Assembly (NCBI RefSeq): GCF_039521925.1
Contig: NZ_BAAACY010000006.1
Location: 1-64,000, forward strand
DNA: 64,000 bases
Source of the DNA: Virgibacillus salarius
Lineage (GTDB): Bacteria; Bacillota; Bacilli; Bacillales; Amphibacillaceae
Direction: 5' to 3'
Both the position numbers and the translations under genes were made by a program. This document shows, in pieces, positions 8,769 through 18,917 of the stretch. The notes beneath the pieces were generated by a model, which saw only the letters and a list, made by a program, of their open reading frames with translations, was not told where the DNA came from and searched no databases. Every line of letters begins with the position of its first letter. Position 1 is the stretch's first letter.

Positions 8769-10141
8769 TGCGGACACTTTATGTACGAATTATTGTTACA
8801 ACGATGGCTATCATGATTACTAGCTCCATTATCGCATTTATTGCTAGTAACGTTTACTACCAGCATGTATTAAAACCAGAAAATGATAAAAAGGTTACTC
8901 ATATGGCTAACAATATTGTTGATCTTTACAATGGTAGTGATCAATCGATTGGTCATTTTTTAAGGGATATGGCAGATTTAGGATACTCCTTTTATTTAAT
9001 TGATAATGATGGCCAGAGCAAGACATTTGGCAAACCATTTGATACAACAGAATTGCAATCATCGGTTGTACAGGATGTCTTAAGCGGTAACATATACCAC
9101 GGCATTGCAAATTATCCTTGGCAGCCCTTTGTAACCGGATTTTTTGATCATGCACTTTCAAATACCATTGGCTTGCCGATAAATGCTAATGACGATAGCT
9201 TTGCCTTATTTGTTCGACCAAATTCCGTGCAGCAATTTGGTGAAATGCGTATCTTTTTTGCAGTTATTATTGGACTTGCCTTGTTTTTTAGCTTCTTGTT
9301 TGTGCTTTTTAGTACACGCTGGATTGTAAACCCAATTCAGTCATTAACAGTGGCTACGAAAAAAATTGCAGCAGGTAATTATCATATAAAATTAGCTGTT
9401 AACCGTAAGGATGAGATTGGACGCTTGGCAAGAAATTTTTCAACCATGAGTGAGAGTTTACAAAAAACAGAAGAAAAAAGACAGGAATTTGTTGCAAGCG
9501 TCTCCCATGAAATTCAATCTCCACTTACATCAATTCAAGGGTTTTCACAAGCCCTTCAGGAGGAGAACCTTTCCAACGAAGAACGCATTCATTATCTATC
9601 CATTATTGAAAAAGAGAGCAAACGATTATCTGTACTTAGCAGGCAACTGCTTACCTTATCTCAGCTGGATCAAGGCAATAATGAGCTGGAGCGTATTCCA
9701 TTTGATCTATCGGAGCAGATGAAGGAAATATTATTTACACTTGAATGGCAGTGGCGCCAAAAAAATCTATCGATAGAATGGGATGCTAAGTCAACGGTTA
9801 TTAACGGCGATCCTAAATTATTACATCAAGTATGGATGAATGTTATAACAAATGCCATTCGTTATACATTGAAAGAAGGAAAGATATCAATAACTGTAAA
9901 AAAAGGGAAAGCGAATGTTGAAGTTATTATTACGGACACAGGTATTGGAATTTCTCAAGAAGATATCCCTCAAATCTTTGATCGGTTTTATAAAGCTGAT
10001 AAAGCTAGAACGCGAAAAGCAGGTGGAACAGGTCTGGGATTAGCCATTACAAAGAAAATTGTAGAATTACATGCTGGAACAATCATGGTTAAGAGTGAAG
10101 AAGGGCAAGGAACAGCGATTATTATAACGCTACCGCAATAG
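8768..10141 (+). CDS. hssS: Haem sensor histidine kinase HssS
   Basis: A 457-residue membrane kinase, the length typical of staphylococcal HssS. Two membrane segments (about 8-28 and 160-183) flank an extracytoplasmic sensor loop. A HAMP linker follows, then the H-box SVSHEIQSPL with His247, the N-box (MNVITNAIRYT), G1 (DTGIGIS), F-box (IFDRFYKAD) and G2 (GGTGLGLAI). Family members respond to haem excess and phosphorylate HssR. The start codon overlaps the hssR stop. The residue after the H-box Glu is Ile-Gln rather than the common Leu-Arg, as is usual in this family. Confidence 0.88.
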   Translation: MRTLYVRIIVTTMAIMITSSIIAFIASNVYYQHVLKPENDKKVTHMANNIVDLYNGSDQSIGHFLRDMADLGYSFYLIDNDGQSKTFGKPFDTTELQSSVVQDVLSGNIYHGIANYPWQPFVTGFFDHALSNTIGLPINANDDSFALFVRPNSVQQFGEMRIFFAVIIGLALFFSFLFVLFSTRWIVNPIQSLTVATKKIAAGNYHIKLAVNRKDEIGRLARNFSTMSESLQKTEEKRQEFVASVSHEIQSPLTSIQGFSQALQEENLSNEERIHYLSIIEKESKRLSVLSRQLLTLSQLDQGNNELERIPFDLSEQMKEILFTLEWQWRQKNLSIEWDAKSTVINGDPKLLHQVWMNVITNAIRYTLKEGKISITVKKGKANVEVIITDTGIGISQEDIPQIFDRFYKADKARTRKAGGTGLGLAITKKIVELHAGTIMVKSEEGQGTAIIITLPQ

Positions 10142-10150
10142 TAACGAATC

Positions 10151-10170
10151 GTTCATCTTCTGTTCATACA
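10151..10170 (+). promoter_or_regulatory. HssR direct-repeat operator upstream of hrtB
   Basis: GTTCATCTT-CT-GTTCATACA: two GTTCAT units 11 bases apart. This matches the direct repeat known for HssR in Staphylococcus (GTTCATATT-N2-GTTCATATT). It sits between hssS and hrtB, 39 bases before the hrtB start. Confidence 0.87.
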
Positions 10171-10208
10171 AAAGGTCTATATTAGAAGCAGAAGAGGAGG
10201 GAAGTGCA

Positions 10209-11246
10209 ATGTTTCTTGCAATTCGAGAGTTACTATTTGCGAAAACTAGATATATATTAATTGGTCTCATTATGGTTTTAACGGCTAGTCTAATCTTTAT
10301 TATTTCGGGGTTAGCTCAAGGTCTATCTGCTGATAATGCGTCCTCGATTCAAGAGTTGCAAGCGGATTTGTTAATCTTAACAAAGGATGCAGAGGGAAAA
10401 CTTACAAAATCCTTTATTCCAATGGGCGAGGCGCAAGAGATTGTAGACAATCAAGGTGATGAGCATGCTAGTACTTTAGCCATTCGGATGATGAATGCCA
10501 CCAGAAATAACAGTCAACAGCAACTAGATATTGCAATGTTTGCAACAGAACCTGATAGTATGCTGATGCCAAAAATAACGGAAGGAGTTTCTCCAACAAA
10601 TCAAAAACAAGTAGTAGCCGACACTACATTAAAGCAGGAGGGTGTAAAGCTTGGCGATAAATTGACAATTGGGGAAGCCTCTTACATTGTGTCAGCTTTT
10701 ACATCAGGTCAACGATACAGTCATACTCCCGTTGTGTTTATTCATAATCAAGGCTTAGATCAAGTGAATGCAATTGCTGTACAAGGCGACGCCCATGTAG
10801 AAGGGTCATTTGATGTAATGACAAAAGAAGATGCACTTCAGGGGATTCCTAGCTATTCGCAGGAACAGGCATCGCTAAATATGATGATCATTTTCTTATA
10901 TGTCATTGCTGCATTTGTGCTGGCTGTGTTTTTCTATGTCATCACACTACAAAAAAGGGAACAGTTTGGGGTGTTAAAAGCATTAGGTGCTAATAACAGC
11001 TACTTGATTCAGGGGTTAATGGGGCAAGTAGTATTACTTGCCGTTGTATGTATCGCATTAGGAGCAGCGATTACGGTTGGAATAGGTGCGTTATTCCCTA
11101 GTGATATGCCATTTCACCTCGAATTAGTTACAATGCTTAAGCCAGCCATTATTATGATGATTGTCTCCTTTATTGGAGCACTGTTATCCCTTTATCAAGT
11201 AACGCGAATTGATCCAATTGAAGCAATTGAGGGGGCTGCTGCATAA
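10209..11246 (+). CDS. hrtB: Haem-efflux ABC transporter permease HrtB
   Basis: A 345-residue MacB/FtsX-type permease. One membrane helix at about residues 15-38 is followed by a large extracytoplasmic domain (about 40-220) and three C-terminal helices (about 225-250, 272-298, 308-330). With HrtA it forms the exporter that relieves haem toxicity. The ATG follows GAGGAGGG, and the HssR box lies upstream. The stop overlaps the hrtA start by one base, so the two are translationally coupled. Confidence 0.88.
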   Translation: MFLAIRELLFAKTRYILIGLIMVLTASLIFIISGLAQGLSADNASSIQELQADLLILTKDAEGKLTKSFIPMGEAQEIVDNQGDEHASTLAIRMMNATRNNSQQQLDIAMFATEPDSMLMPKITEGVSPTNQKQVVADTTLKQEGVKLGDKLTIGEASYIVSAFTSGQRYSHTPVVFIHNQGLDQVNAIAVQGDAHVEGSFDVMTKEDALQGIPSYSQEQASLNMMIIFLYVIAAFVLAVFFYVITLQKREQFGVLKALGANNSYLIQGLMGQVVLLAVVCIALGAAITVGIGALFPSDMPFHLELVTMLKPAIIMMIVSFIGALLSLYQVTRIDPIEAIEGAAA

Positions 11247-11905
11247 TGACACTTATTTTAGATCATGTTACGAAAACTTATACAGATGGTCCAAATCGCT
11301 TTAACGCTTTGGATGAAGTATCCTTAGAAGTAAAATCAGGTGAATTTATTGCGATAGTTGGTCCTTCTGGATCAGGAAAAAGTACGATGTTATCAATTGC
11401 CGGGGCACTACTTTCTCCAACAAGTGGGAACGTGCTGTTGGCTGGAGAGAATATTACTGGATTATCATCGAAAGAAATAACGAAAAGACGGCTTGAAAAG
11501 ATTGGGTTTGTGTTTCAAGCTGCTCATTTAGTTCCATATCTCAAGGTAAAAGATCAGTTGAATATTATTCAAGTGCTTGCCAAGAAACGAGTTAAACATG
11601 GGAGTGATTTACTTACTCATTTTGGCTTGCAGCATCGGTTGAATAATTATCCCAATGAGCTGTCAGGAGGTCAGCGTCAGCGAGTAGCAATTGCTCGTGC
11701 ACTAATGAACGATCCGCAAATAATTCTTGCTGATGAACCTACTGCAAGCCTTGACTCCAAGCGAGGTCAGGATGTTGTAAAACTTTTGGCAGGCGAAATT
11801 AAAGATCGAAACAAGGCCGGAATTATGGTAACGCATGATGAGCGCGTACTTAGCTATGCAGATCGAATTGTAACGATTCGCGACGGAAAAATAGTAAAGG
11901 ATTAA
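11246..11905 (+). CDS. hrtA: Haem-efflux ABC transporter ATPase HrtA
   Basis: A 219-residue ATPase with Walker A GPSGSGKST (about 39-47), Q-loop FVFQA, signature LSGGQRQR, Walker B ILADEP and the H-loop THDE. It belongs to the LolD/MacB subgroup that powers mechanotransmission permeases. Gene order and the one-base overlap with hrtB support HrtBA. A separate start immediately inside the hrtB stop indicates equal expression. Confidence 0.9.
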   Translation: MTLILDHVTKTYTDGPNRFNALDEVSLEVKSGEFIAIVGPSGSGKSTMLSIAGALLSPTSGNVLLAGENITGLSSKEITKRRLEKIGFVFQAAHLVPYLKVKDQLNIIQVLAKKRVKHGSDLLTHFGLQHRLNNYPNELSGGQRQRVAIARALMNDPQIILADEPTASLDSKRGQDVVKLLAGEIKDRNKAGIMVTHDERVLSYADRIVTIRDGKIVKD

Positions 11906-12028
11906 ATAGTAAGAACTGCTCAGCAATAAAAACAACCACTCATATAATAAAAGAACGACCACAGTTCCAGCTATGGTCGATAGATACCCATCCTTATGAT
12001 AGGGATTGGCGTTATCTAATTTAGAAAG

Positions 12029-12073
12029 AAAAAATAGCCCATACCCCTTTGTGGAACAGGTGGCTATTTTTTT
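12029..12073 (+). terminator. Probable terminator downstream of hrtA
   Basis: AAAATAGCC (12031-12039) pairs with GGCTATTTT (12062-12070), followed by T-rich sequence. A-runs on the left make it potentially bidirectional. It lies 125 bases after hrtA. Confidence 0.65.
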
Positions 12074-12179
12074 GCGTTAAGAATAGCTACAACAACTGAA
12101 TTAGCGTTACGATCATGCGTTTTATCAATACTATAATGAGTAAGTGTTAATGTATTTAACGTTACTATCTACTCTACTT

Positions 12180-12232
12180 TTGTCCCGTATATAACTGGCA
12201 GTAATCCCCCCACTGATTGAAGTTTCACTTTA
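12180..12232 (+). repeat. Same-strand dispersed repeat, copy R1 (short form)
   Basis: Short form: left block CCCGTATATAACTGGCAGTA, then a C-rich linker, then right block ACTGATTGAAGTTTCACTTTA. It is intergenic between hrtA and the oxidase gene. The left flank is TTTTGT rather than TTTAT. Confidence 0.85.
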
Positions 12233-12434
12233 CATCTAACTGTTCTTTTAAAGCAGTAATTGATTGGATGTTCAAGAAATGGTTGAAGAACTTACAAAGG
12301 TGATGGCATATTTGGCTTAGATAAAAAGAGATGAGTATATGTAGAAAAAGAACGTGAAGAAAGTAGTTTACTTCTCTTTTGGATTGGTATCAACTACAAA
12401 TTCTCCACGCTTTAGTTGATTTTGCAATAGATCC

Positions 12435-13571
12435 TCAAATAATATTTACAAGATCCTTTTTTGCTTTCTCTTTAACATTTAATCCATTAATCATTTCCAG
12501 AACCTGTAACGCACATCCCCATGAAAAAGTGATTCCAGAGCCACCATGTCCATAGTTATGTATAATGGATGAGTTAGGTACTCTTTCTAAACGAACACTT
12601 TTTTCACGGAAAGGCCTTAAACCAGTACGCACAGGTTCATAGGAATCAATAATTGCTTTTTCAAGCGGAGGGAAGAACGATTTACAACGATTATACATCT
12701 CTTCAATTGGTTGATAATTTTCTAAATTAACTTCTAAATCCCATTTATTAAGTTCAGCTAAACCTCCTAAAAGTAACATGTTTTCCCCTCTAGGAAGGAT
12801 AAAAATAAAGCCAGGATCTTCACTAATTCCATCATGAGAAATACAATAAGCTTCATCTAATTTAGAGAATTGTTGCCCATCATTCACAACTCTAACTAAT
12901 GCACCACGTAACGGGGTCATGTCATCATCAGTCAATTCAATAGCACCTAAACCTGTACAGTTTACAATTACATCCACTTGGTATTCCGCTTTTAAATTTT
13001 CTTCTTGTTGTTCTAAATTTCCTACAATTTTTTTCATTATAATGTCACAATTTGATTTTTCAACCTTTTCTTGTAGCCACTTCATGTAGATATCCGTATC
13101 AATCATAGGAGCTAACAGCGTATATGCGTCTTTAATACCCATTTCTGGATTAACTCCTTTTTCTTCAATCAGTGATACACTATGGCGGAAACTACGAACA
13201 TGTCTTTTTAATTCGTTCATTTTTTTTAAATCTTTAGAGTTATCCTTTATTAAATTTTTAAAAAAGAAAGTAACATCACGCATGTATACTCCACTTTCTT
13301 TGTTTTTAGATAAATCCGAGAATATATTATAAGAGAGTAATGACCATTCTTTTGATATCTTAATTGAAGCTTCATCTTGGTGGTTTCCACAAACAGCCGG
13401 AGGCCACTCCCACAATGCACCTGCGACTACGGAAGTAACTTCAGGAGCGAGCTTTTCTGTAACTATTTTGACTTGATGTCCTTCATTTTGTAAAATCAAT
13501 GCTGTAGTTAGCCCTACTACCCCACCACCTATAACTAAAACTTTACTTTTTTCACTATGATTTATATTCAC
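12435..13571 (-). CDS. FAD-dependent D-amino-acid oxidase-like protein
   Basis: A 378-residue flavoenzyme. The N-terminal Rossmann motif GGGVVGLTTAL (about residues 15-25) binds FAD. The C-terminal RTGLRPFR and NYGHGGSGITFSWG motifs are those of the D-amino acid/D-aspartate oxidase family, which deaminate D-amino acids to 2-oxo acids with release of ammonia and hydrogen peroxide. Substrate choice cannot be read from sequence. The GTG start is preceded by AAGGAAGTG. The gene stands alone in decayed DNA beside a resolvase scar, which hints at horizontal arrival. Confidence 0.8.
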   Translation of the reverse strand: MNINHSEKSKVLVIGGGVVGLTTALILQNEGHQVKIVTEKLAPEVTSVVAGALWEWPPAVCGNHQDEASIKISKEWSLLSYNIFSDLSKNKESGVYMRDVTFFFKNLIKDNSKDLKKMNELKRHVRSFRHSVSLIEEKGVNPEMGIKDAYTLLAPMIDTDIYMKWLQEKVEKSNCDIIMKKIVGNLEQQEENLKAEYQVDVIVNCTGLGAIELTDDDMTPLRGALVRVVNDGQQFSKLDEAYCISHDGISEDPGFIFILPRGENMLLLGGLAELNKWDLEVNLENYQPIEEMYNRCKSFFPPLEKAIIDSYEPVRTGLRPFREKSVRLERVPNSSIIHNYGHGGSGITFSWGCALQVLEMINGLNVKEKAKKDLVNII

Positions 13572-13705
13572 AACATCACTTCCTTATAATTTGTTTAACT
13601 ATTAGAACAATTTGTCACAAAATTATATAACATAGCCCTTTCTAAAATATTGAAGTCTACCAATGGGTTTTCTGATAATAGTTCTGCATATTCTGATTTT
13701 TGTTG

Positions 13706-13894
13706 TTATTTTGATTCAAAACGATCGTCCACTACAGAATTGATGTATGAATCAAAATCTCCTTCTCTCAAAGAATTCAATGAGTCTTTTAGTGATTCTT
13801 CAGCCGACTTTAAAGAAGCGCTTACATAGTAAATAAATGCCATCAGTAAAGCTAACGCAGTGATAGAAACTAAAAACAATTTGCGTGATAACAC
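13706..13894 (-). CDS. Small single-pass membrane protein, possibly truncated
   Basis: A 62-residue frame with a GTG start, a basic N-terminus, one membrane segment (about residues 5-26, FLVSITALALLMAFIYYV) and a charged soluble tail. It abuts a resolvase remnant and has no clear ribosome site, so it may be a fragment or a chance frame. I do not recognise a family. Confidence 0.35.
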   Translation of the reverse strand: MLSRKLFLVSITALALLMAFIYYVSASLKSAEESLKDSLNSLREGDFDSYINSVVDDRFESK

Positions 13895-13899
13895 TCATT

Positions 13900-14141
13900 T
13901 CTTCTAACCGTTGAATAATATTGAGGATATCCACCGTTCTAAACGGGAGATGCTCTCCACTACAACTGTATCGCCTTGCCTGATGACATTAAAAAGTTGA
14001 TGAAGTCCTTTTCAATCTTTAATCGTACCTGTAAACTTCTTCTTAACTATTTTTTACAATCATATTGATTAAACATACCAATTTGCCGATCTAAGTTTTG
14101 ATCAATAGTAGACACCCGAGCCGAGCATAATCAATTATCAT
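13900..14141 (-). pseudogene. Serine recombinase (resolvase) remnant
   Basis: Reading leftward from the ATG at 14141 gives the resolvase N-terminus (YARVST with the catalytic Ser, then QNLDRQI). After frame breaks and an in-frame stop come KGLHQLFNVIRQGDTVVVES and ISRLER, and after another shift VDILNIIQRL. These are successive pieces of one Tn3/Tn917-type resolvase catalytic domain. The DNA-binding C-terminus is absent. It marks a decayed transposon or plasmid segment. Confidence 0.8.
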
Positions 14142-14320
14142 TTGTAACCTTCAGTAAACCTATATATTTTTATTTTACTAGAAGGACTCTTATTGTAAAG
14201 GTATTTTTTGGTAATTAATAAATCTTAATAAAATCAAAGTTTAGTAGGATGAAAGAAAGCGTTACAAAAATACTGGTTTATGGTAATGGCATGTATTAAC
14301 ATGGAGATAAGTTCTAAATC

Positions 14321-14334
14321 AATCTGGCCAGATT
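14321..14334 (+). promoter_or_regulatory. Perfect palindrome upstream of S9 pseudogene
   Basis: AATCTGGCCAGATT is a perfect 14-base palindrome about 140 bases before the broken peptidase. It could be a relic operator. No partner is known. Confidence 0.3.
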
Positions 14335-14470
14335 GTTGTATAACATTTTCAAGTACAATACATAAATTAGGATATTAGTGAGATTAAATTCTGGTATTAG
14401 TCCTAACCTATGTGGTCAAACAATAGGTTTTACAATTTTGACAATAGTAACATTACGAGGTGGTTTATTA

Positions 14471-16447
14471 ATGAAAAAGAATGAAAAAACATATCTAAGT
14501 ATAGAAGAAATTATTTCATTACCAACCTTATCAGGTACAAACATAAGTGATAATGGCAAAAACGTAGCATTTGTCAAAAAGCCAGCTAACTGGAAAGACA
14601 ATAAATATCGGAACCATGTATGGATATATGAAAAAGAAAAGGGGCAGTGTTACCCATTAACAACTGGTGAAATAGATAGTACATACCCATTATGGTCTCC
14701 AGATTCTAGGAATATTGCATACCTTTAGCCCAGTTGGTGATGGGGAGAATAAGACAAATCAAATCTTTGTTAAGTCGATAGATGGTTATGACGGGGTTCA
14801 AATTACTAATGAGAAAGAAGGAGTCAGTAAATTCCAATGGGAGCCTAATGGCAAGGGTTTTTATTATGTTGCGCAGTTAAAAGAATGCGAGGAGATAAGG
14901 AAACGTAAGGAACTGTATGGAGATTTCCGTCATGTAGGTAATGAATATCAGAATAATTGTTTATGTTACATTGAAATAGATAAAGTGATACAAAATGATA
15001 AATATGAACACAAAAATAGCGTTGTTTATCAACTAACTGATGGTAAGGATTTTCATATCCATGAATTTGATTTGATATTTCAGATGATGGGAAAAAGGTT
15101 GTATTTATAGCTACACCAAGCCCAAATATGGAAGAGTATCTGAATGGAGATCTATACATATTAGATATTAAAGCGGAAGAGCTACAAAAGATGCATATAG
15201 ATAAGTTGTTGGGAGGGAGTGTTTGCTTTTCTCCTGAAGGCAACAAAATATGTTACGCAGCAAGCATAAGGGAGAAGGATTACTATAAGACCCATATACA
15301 AGATATTAATTTAGAAATATATGATATTAATAATGGAGAGCTCATTCAACCTTTTAGCAAATTTTGATAGTACGGTAGTTCCATTACGCTGGACAACTAA
15401 AGGAATTTTAATTAGATGGCAGAATAAAACTAATTATCTTATTGGGTTACTAGCTGAGGATGGCACTGTGGAAATGTTAAGCGAAAAAGTAGATAGTTTT
15501 ATAATAGATGCTTCTATAACAAGGGATGAAAATCATATATCCTATAATAAGGCTATAACAAATGAAATCTTTGAAATCTATTTAGACGATACAAAAATAA
15601 CGAATGAAAATAGCTTTTTCAAAGGAAGGCTTAAATGTAACAGGGAAATAATTTCATGGATAAATAGTGATGGTCTTGAAATAGAGGGAGTTTTATCAAC
15701 CCCAGTAGAGTTTGACACAAATGAAAAGTATCCCTTATTAGTGGTAATCCATGGTGGTCCAGCTTGGGCATCCTCTCCAATATTTTCAGATTGTTTTAAT
15801 GAGAAATATCCTATTGAACAGTTTATTGGAAAAGGCTTTATCGTTTTAGAACCAAACTACAGGGGAAGTTCTGGTTATGGTAATGAATTCTTGAAAGCTA
15901 ACTATAGAAAGCTGGGAATTGTTAACTACGATGATGTCATATCTGGAGTAGATAATCTAGTTGACAAAGGGATTGCAGATAAAGATAGAGTAGGGGTTAT
16001 GGGATGGAGCAACGGAGGATATATATCAGCCTTCTGTTCAACATTTAGTAGTAGATTTGTGGCTATTTCAGTTGGAGGTGGAATTACTAATTGGAGTACC
16101 CATTATGTAAATACAGATATACCTTACTTTATTAGTATGTATTTAGGAAATAATCCATGGAATGATCCAGGGATATATACGAAAACATCACCAATGACAT
16201 ATATTAAAACTGCCTGTACTCCCACTTTAATCCAACATGGCGAAAAGGATGTAAGAGTTCCAACTCCAAATGCATATGAGCTATATCAAGGGTTAAGGGA
16301 TATGGAAGTTGATACAGAATTAATTATATTTAAAGGAATTATAGTTCAGACCAACCAGGAATTAATGTGGCTATTATGAAGCAGAATTTGATGTGGTTTT
16401 CACACTATATTCTTGGAGAAAGTATGAAAGATTTTAGGGTTCTATAA
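14471..16447 (+). pseudogene. Broken S9 family peptidase (prolyl oligopeptidase type)
   Basis: The coding sequence starts at ATG 14471 after a weak purine-rich site and spans about 650 codons, broken by at least four frameshifts near 14728, 15075, 15360 and 16345. The pieces give a beta-propeller domain and then an alpha/beta-hydrolase domain with HGGP and the nucleophile elbow GWSNGGY. The catalytic Asp lies in HGEKDVRVP. The last shift falls where the catalytic His is expected: restoring one base at about 16345 would give a His codon before SSDQPG and reopen the frame to AIMKQNLMWFSHY. An intact S9 gene lies just downstream. Confidence 0.85.
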
Positions 16448-16973
16448 TGGATATCCTCAAAGGATACATAAGGATGAATTTCTAATTTAAGTCGACTTTT
16501 AGTCTTTATTGTTTTCGTATCAATCACAGGATTTTTTATACAAATAGATAAGATTTGGAACTATTGATGCAGTTTCTATATTATATAGAAGCTATATCTT
16601 TCGGGCGAAATCCTTTGCATCGAATCAGATGCACGATGGCTAATTTCTTCGATTACAAAATCCTATGCAGTCGAATCGATGGGTTGCTGCATGAGTTTCT
16701 TGCTCCCTTCTTTAATATGATTTAAATTATATGTTACTTGGGCAACCCTCTATTCATCTTCACTTCTTGATATGTAGGATTAACATCTCACTGCTCCTTC
16801 TCCTTCTAAAGGCTGAGAAGATTCTACTTCTCCTGACTGTGTTACAACAAACTGCTACGTGCTACTATTGGTATAGTAATACTATCGACCCTCATACAGA
16901 TACGTTATACTACATATAAGTATTAATTTTCTAATAACTTAGAATGTAGGTGAAAAAAGATAGGAGGAGAGTA
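16448..16973. other. Intergenic region with no recognisable gene
   Basis: About 525 AT-rich bases between the broken and intact peptidases. It contains short inverted repeats such as TATATAGAAGCTATATC near 16580, but no convincing reading frame, RNA or terminator. Confidence 0.5.
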
Positions 16974-18764
16974 ATGTTAAATTTTCCAAAGCCAACGGTG
17001 GAGCAGTTTTTTCGTACCTATACGATCACAAATTTTACAGTTAGCGGTGATGAGAAGCGGTTAATATTTACCTCGAATTTAAATGGTAAGATGAATTTAT
17101 GGGCAATGGATCTACCAGACACATTTCCTTATTTATTTGCCCATCATGATGAAGCTTGTAGCTTTATCAAGGTTGATCCGAACAATCGATTTGTACTAGC
17201 AGGATTTGATAAAGATGGTGATGAAAACCACCATATATATGCATTGCCTGCTGAGGGAGGTCTGCCACAACCTTTAGTAACAGGAGAGGCATCGGAAAAA
17301 TATTTCTTTTCGCATTTAAGTGAAGATGGGGAGCGATTATACTATATGACGTCTGAAGATAATCCCTCTTTTTTGAATGCGAGAGTCCGAGATCTTCGAA
17401 CAGATACGGATCAACTTATACATGAAGGGGAGGAATCGCTTACAGAGTTAGCCGCTGTTTCCAAGGATGAAGAAGCATACGTGTATTTATGTTCGTTCGC
17501 AAACACCTATGTAACAGGGTATGTAAAATCTGGAGAGAATAAAAATTACCTCACACCAAATCCTGATAAAGTCCATGTTGTATTTGATCCGATATTTACA
17601 GATAATCAAACCATCTATTTTTTAACAGATTATGAGAGTGAATATAGTTATCTTGCAAAATTTGATTTGGGTTCGAAACAGTTTTCAAAAGTTTTAACGA
17701 TTGAGAACGAGAGTATACAACTTTTAAAATGGCATAAAGAGAATCAATGCTTTTATTTTATTACGGAAAAAGGCGTTACGGATGTGATGTATCGCTATGA
17801 AGTAGCAAGCGGTAAGCTCCATACGTTAAAGTCTCCAGTAGATGTAATTGATCAATGTCATGTTACAACATCTGGTTCCATCTTTTTATTAGGACGAAGC
17901 GCTACAGTGCCTAGTAATATTTTTCAATCCGTGGATGGTGAGGATTGGCAGCAACTTACGAATAATGGAGTACTTGGTGTAAAAAATGAAGATATGGTTG
18001 AACCGGAAATTGTAAACTATTCCTCCTATGATGGAATGGAAATAGAAGCCTTGCTGTTTAAAGCCCATCCAGAATATGATAACGGTCATACAATTTTCTG
18101 GCCACATGGTGGACCACAAGCTTCCGAACGAAAAATGTTTCGTTCAATGTTCCAATGCTTCTTAAATCGTGGTTATTCAATATTTGCTCCTAATTTCCGA
18201 GGCAGCACAGGATACGGAGCCTCTTTTGTGAAAATGGTGGAGCAGGATTGGGGTGAAGGACCACGATTGGATTGTGTAGCAGGAGTAGAGTGGCTATTTA
18301 ACAACAAAATTAGCACTCGAGAGAAGCTCTTTTTAGTAGGAGGCAGCTATGGGGGATACATGGCGCTATTATTACATGGACGTCATTCTGAATATTTTAA
18401 AGCAGTTGTTGACATATTTGGTCCTTCTGATTTATTTACTTTTGTTAATTCAGTTCCTCCACATTGGAAGCCGCTTATGGAACGTTGGTTAGGTGATCCA
18501 ATTAGGGATGAAGAACGATTTACTAAAGATTCTCCAGTGACTTATTTGGACGGAATGACGAAGCCCATGCTAGTCATTCAAGGAGCAAAGGATCCCCGCG
18601 TTGTAAAAGAAGAATCGGATCAAATTGTTGCCAAGCTTAAGAAACAAGGGCGTGATGTGGAATATTTAGTATTAGAGGACGAAGGGCATGGCTTCGCAAA
18701 AAAAGAAAATGAAATAAACGTATATAAGCGGATGCTTGATTTTCTAGATCAGCATCAATCCTAA
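16974..18764 (+). CDS. S9 family serine peptidase (acylaminoacyl-peptidase-like)
   Basis: A 596-residue peptidase. A beta-propeller (about residues 1-350) gates an alpha/beta-hydrolase domain. The catalytic triad is visible as the Ser in GGSYGGYM, the Asp in GAKDPRV and the His in DEGHGFAKKEN, and HGGPQ supplies the oxyanion region. No signal peptide is seen, so it is cytoplasmic and probably trims short peptides. The ATG at 16974 is 7 bases after AGGAGGA; an in-frame GTG at 16950 lies upstream of that site. It is monocistronic with its own terminator. Confidence 0.9.
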   Translation: MLNFPKPTVEQFFRTYTITNFTVSGDEKRLIFTSNLNGKMNLWAMDLPDTFPYLFAHHDEACSFIKVDPNNRFVLAGFDKDGDENHHIYALPAEGGLPQPLVTGEASEKYFFSHLSEDGERLYYMTSEDNPSFLNARVRDLRTDTDQLIHEGEESLTELAAVSKDEEAYVYLCSFANTYVTGYVKSGENKNYLTPNPDKVHVVFDPIFTDNQTIYFLTDYESEYSYLAKFDLGSKQFSKVLTIENESIQLLKWHKENQCFYFITEKGVTDVMYRYEVASGKLHTLKSPVDVIDQCHVTTSGSIFLLGRSATVPSNIFQSVDGEDWQQLTNNGVLGVKNEDMVEPEIVNYSSYDGMEIEALLFKAHPEYDNGHTIFWPHGGPQASERKMFRSMFQCFLNRGYSIFAPNFRGSTGYGASFVKMVEQDWGEGPRLDCVAGVEWLFNNKISTREKLFLVGGSYGGYMALLLHGRHSEYFKAVVDIFGPSDLFTFVNSVPPHWKPLMERWLGDPIRDEERFTKDSPVTYLDGMTKPMLVIQGAKDPRVVKEESDQIVAKLKKQGRDVEYLVLEDEGHGFAKKENEINVYKRMLDFLDQHQS

Positions 18765-18772
18765 GAAAACAC

Positions 18773-18812
18773 AGCTTGTAGTGAGCTAGGAGACTCGCTA
18801 CAAGCTTTTTTC
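18773..18812 (+). terminator. Terminator after S9 peptidase
   Basis: 13-base arms AGCTTGTAGTGAG (18773-18785) and CTCGCTACAAGCT (18794-18806) with one wobble pair, then T6. Confidence 0.9.
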
Positions 18813-18917
18813 GTAATCGAATAAAACTTACTCGCTTTTCACAGACATACACCCGACTCCAATCATCAAAAGCCATCGTATCGTTTTTTACGTTGAAGAT
18901 CTGTATTATACATCCTC

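Larger units (their letters stand above)
11906..12434. other. Intergenic region with terminator, protein scar and repeat
   Basis: About 530 bases between converging genes. It holds a terminator (12029-12073), dispersed repeat copy R1 (12180-12232) and two short minus-strand frames that look like C-terminal protein remnants. One (about 12160 to a stop at 12064) encodes a THYSIDKTHD segment. The other, about 23 codons ending near 12382, lies just downstream of the oxidase gene. Neither can be assigned. Confidence 0.4.

Noticed and set aside
14471..16447. Treating the four S9 frameshifts as sequencing errors
   Set aside because: Four breaks in one gene, none in the intact neighbour, and adjacent resolvase decay favour a true pseudogene. 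It cannot be excluded without reads.
16731..16919. 62-codon leucine-rich plus-strand frame
   Set aside because: Composition reflects CTT/CTC-rich DNA, with no ribosome site and no family resemblance.
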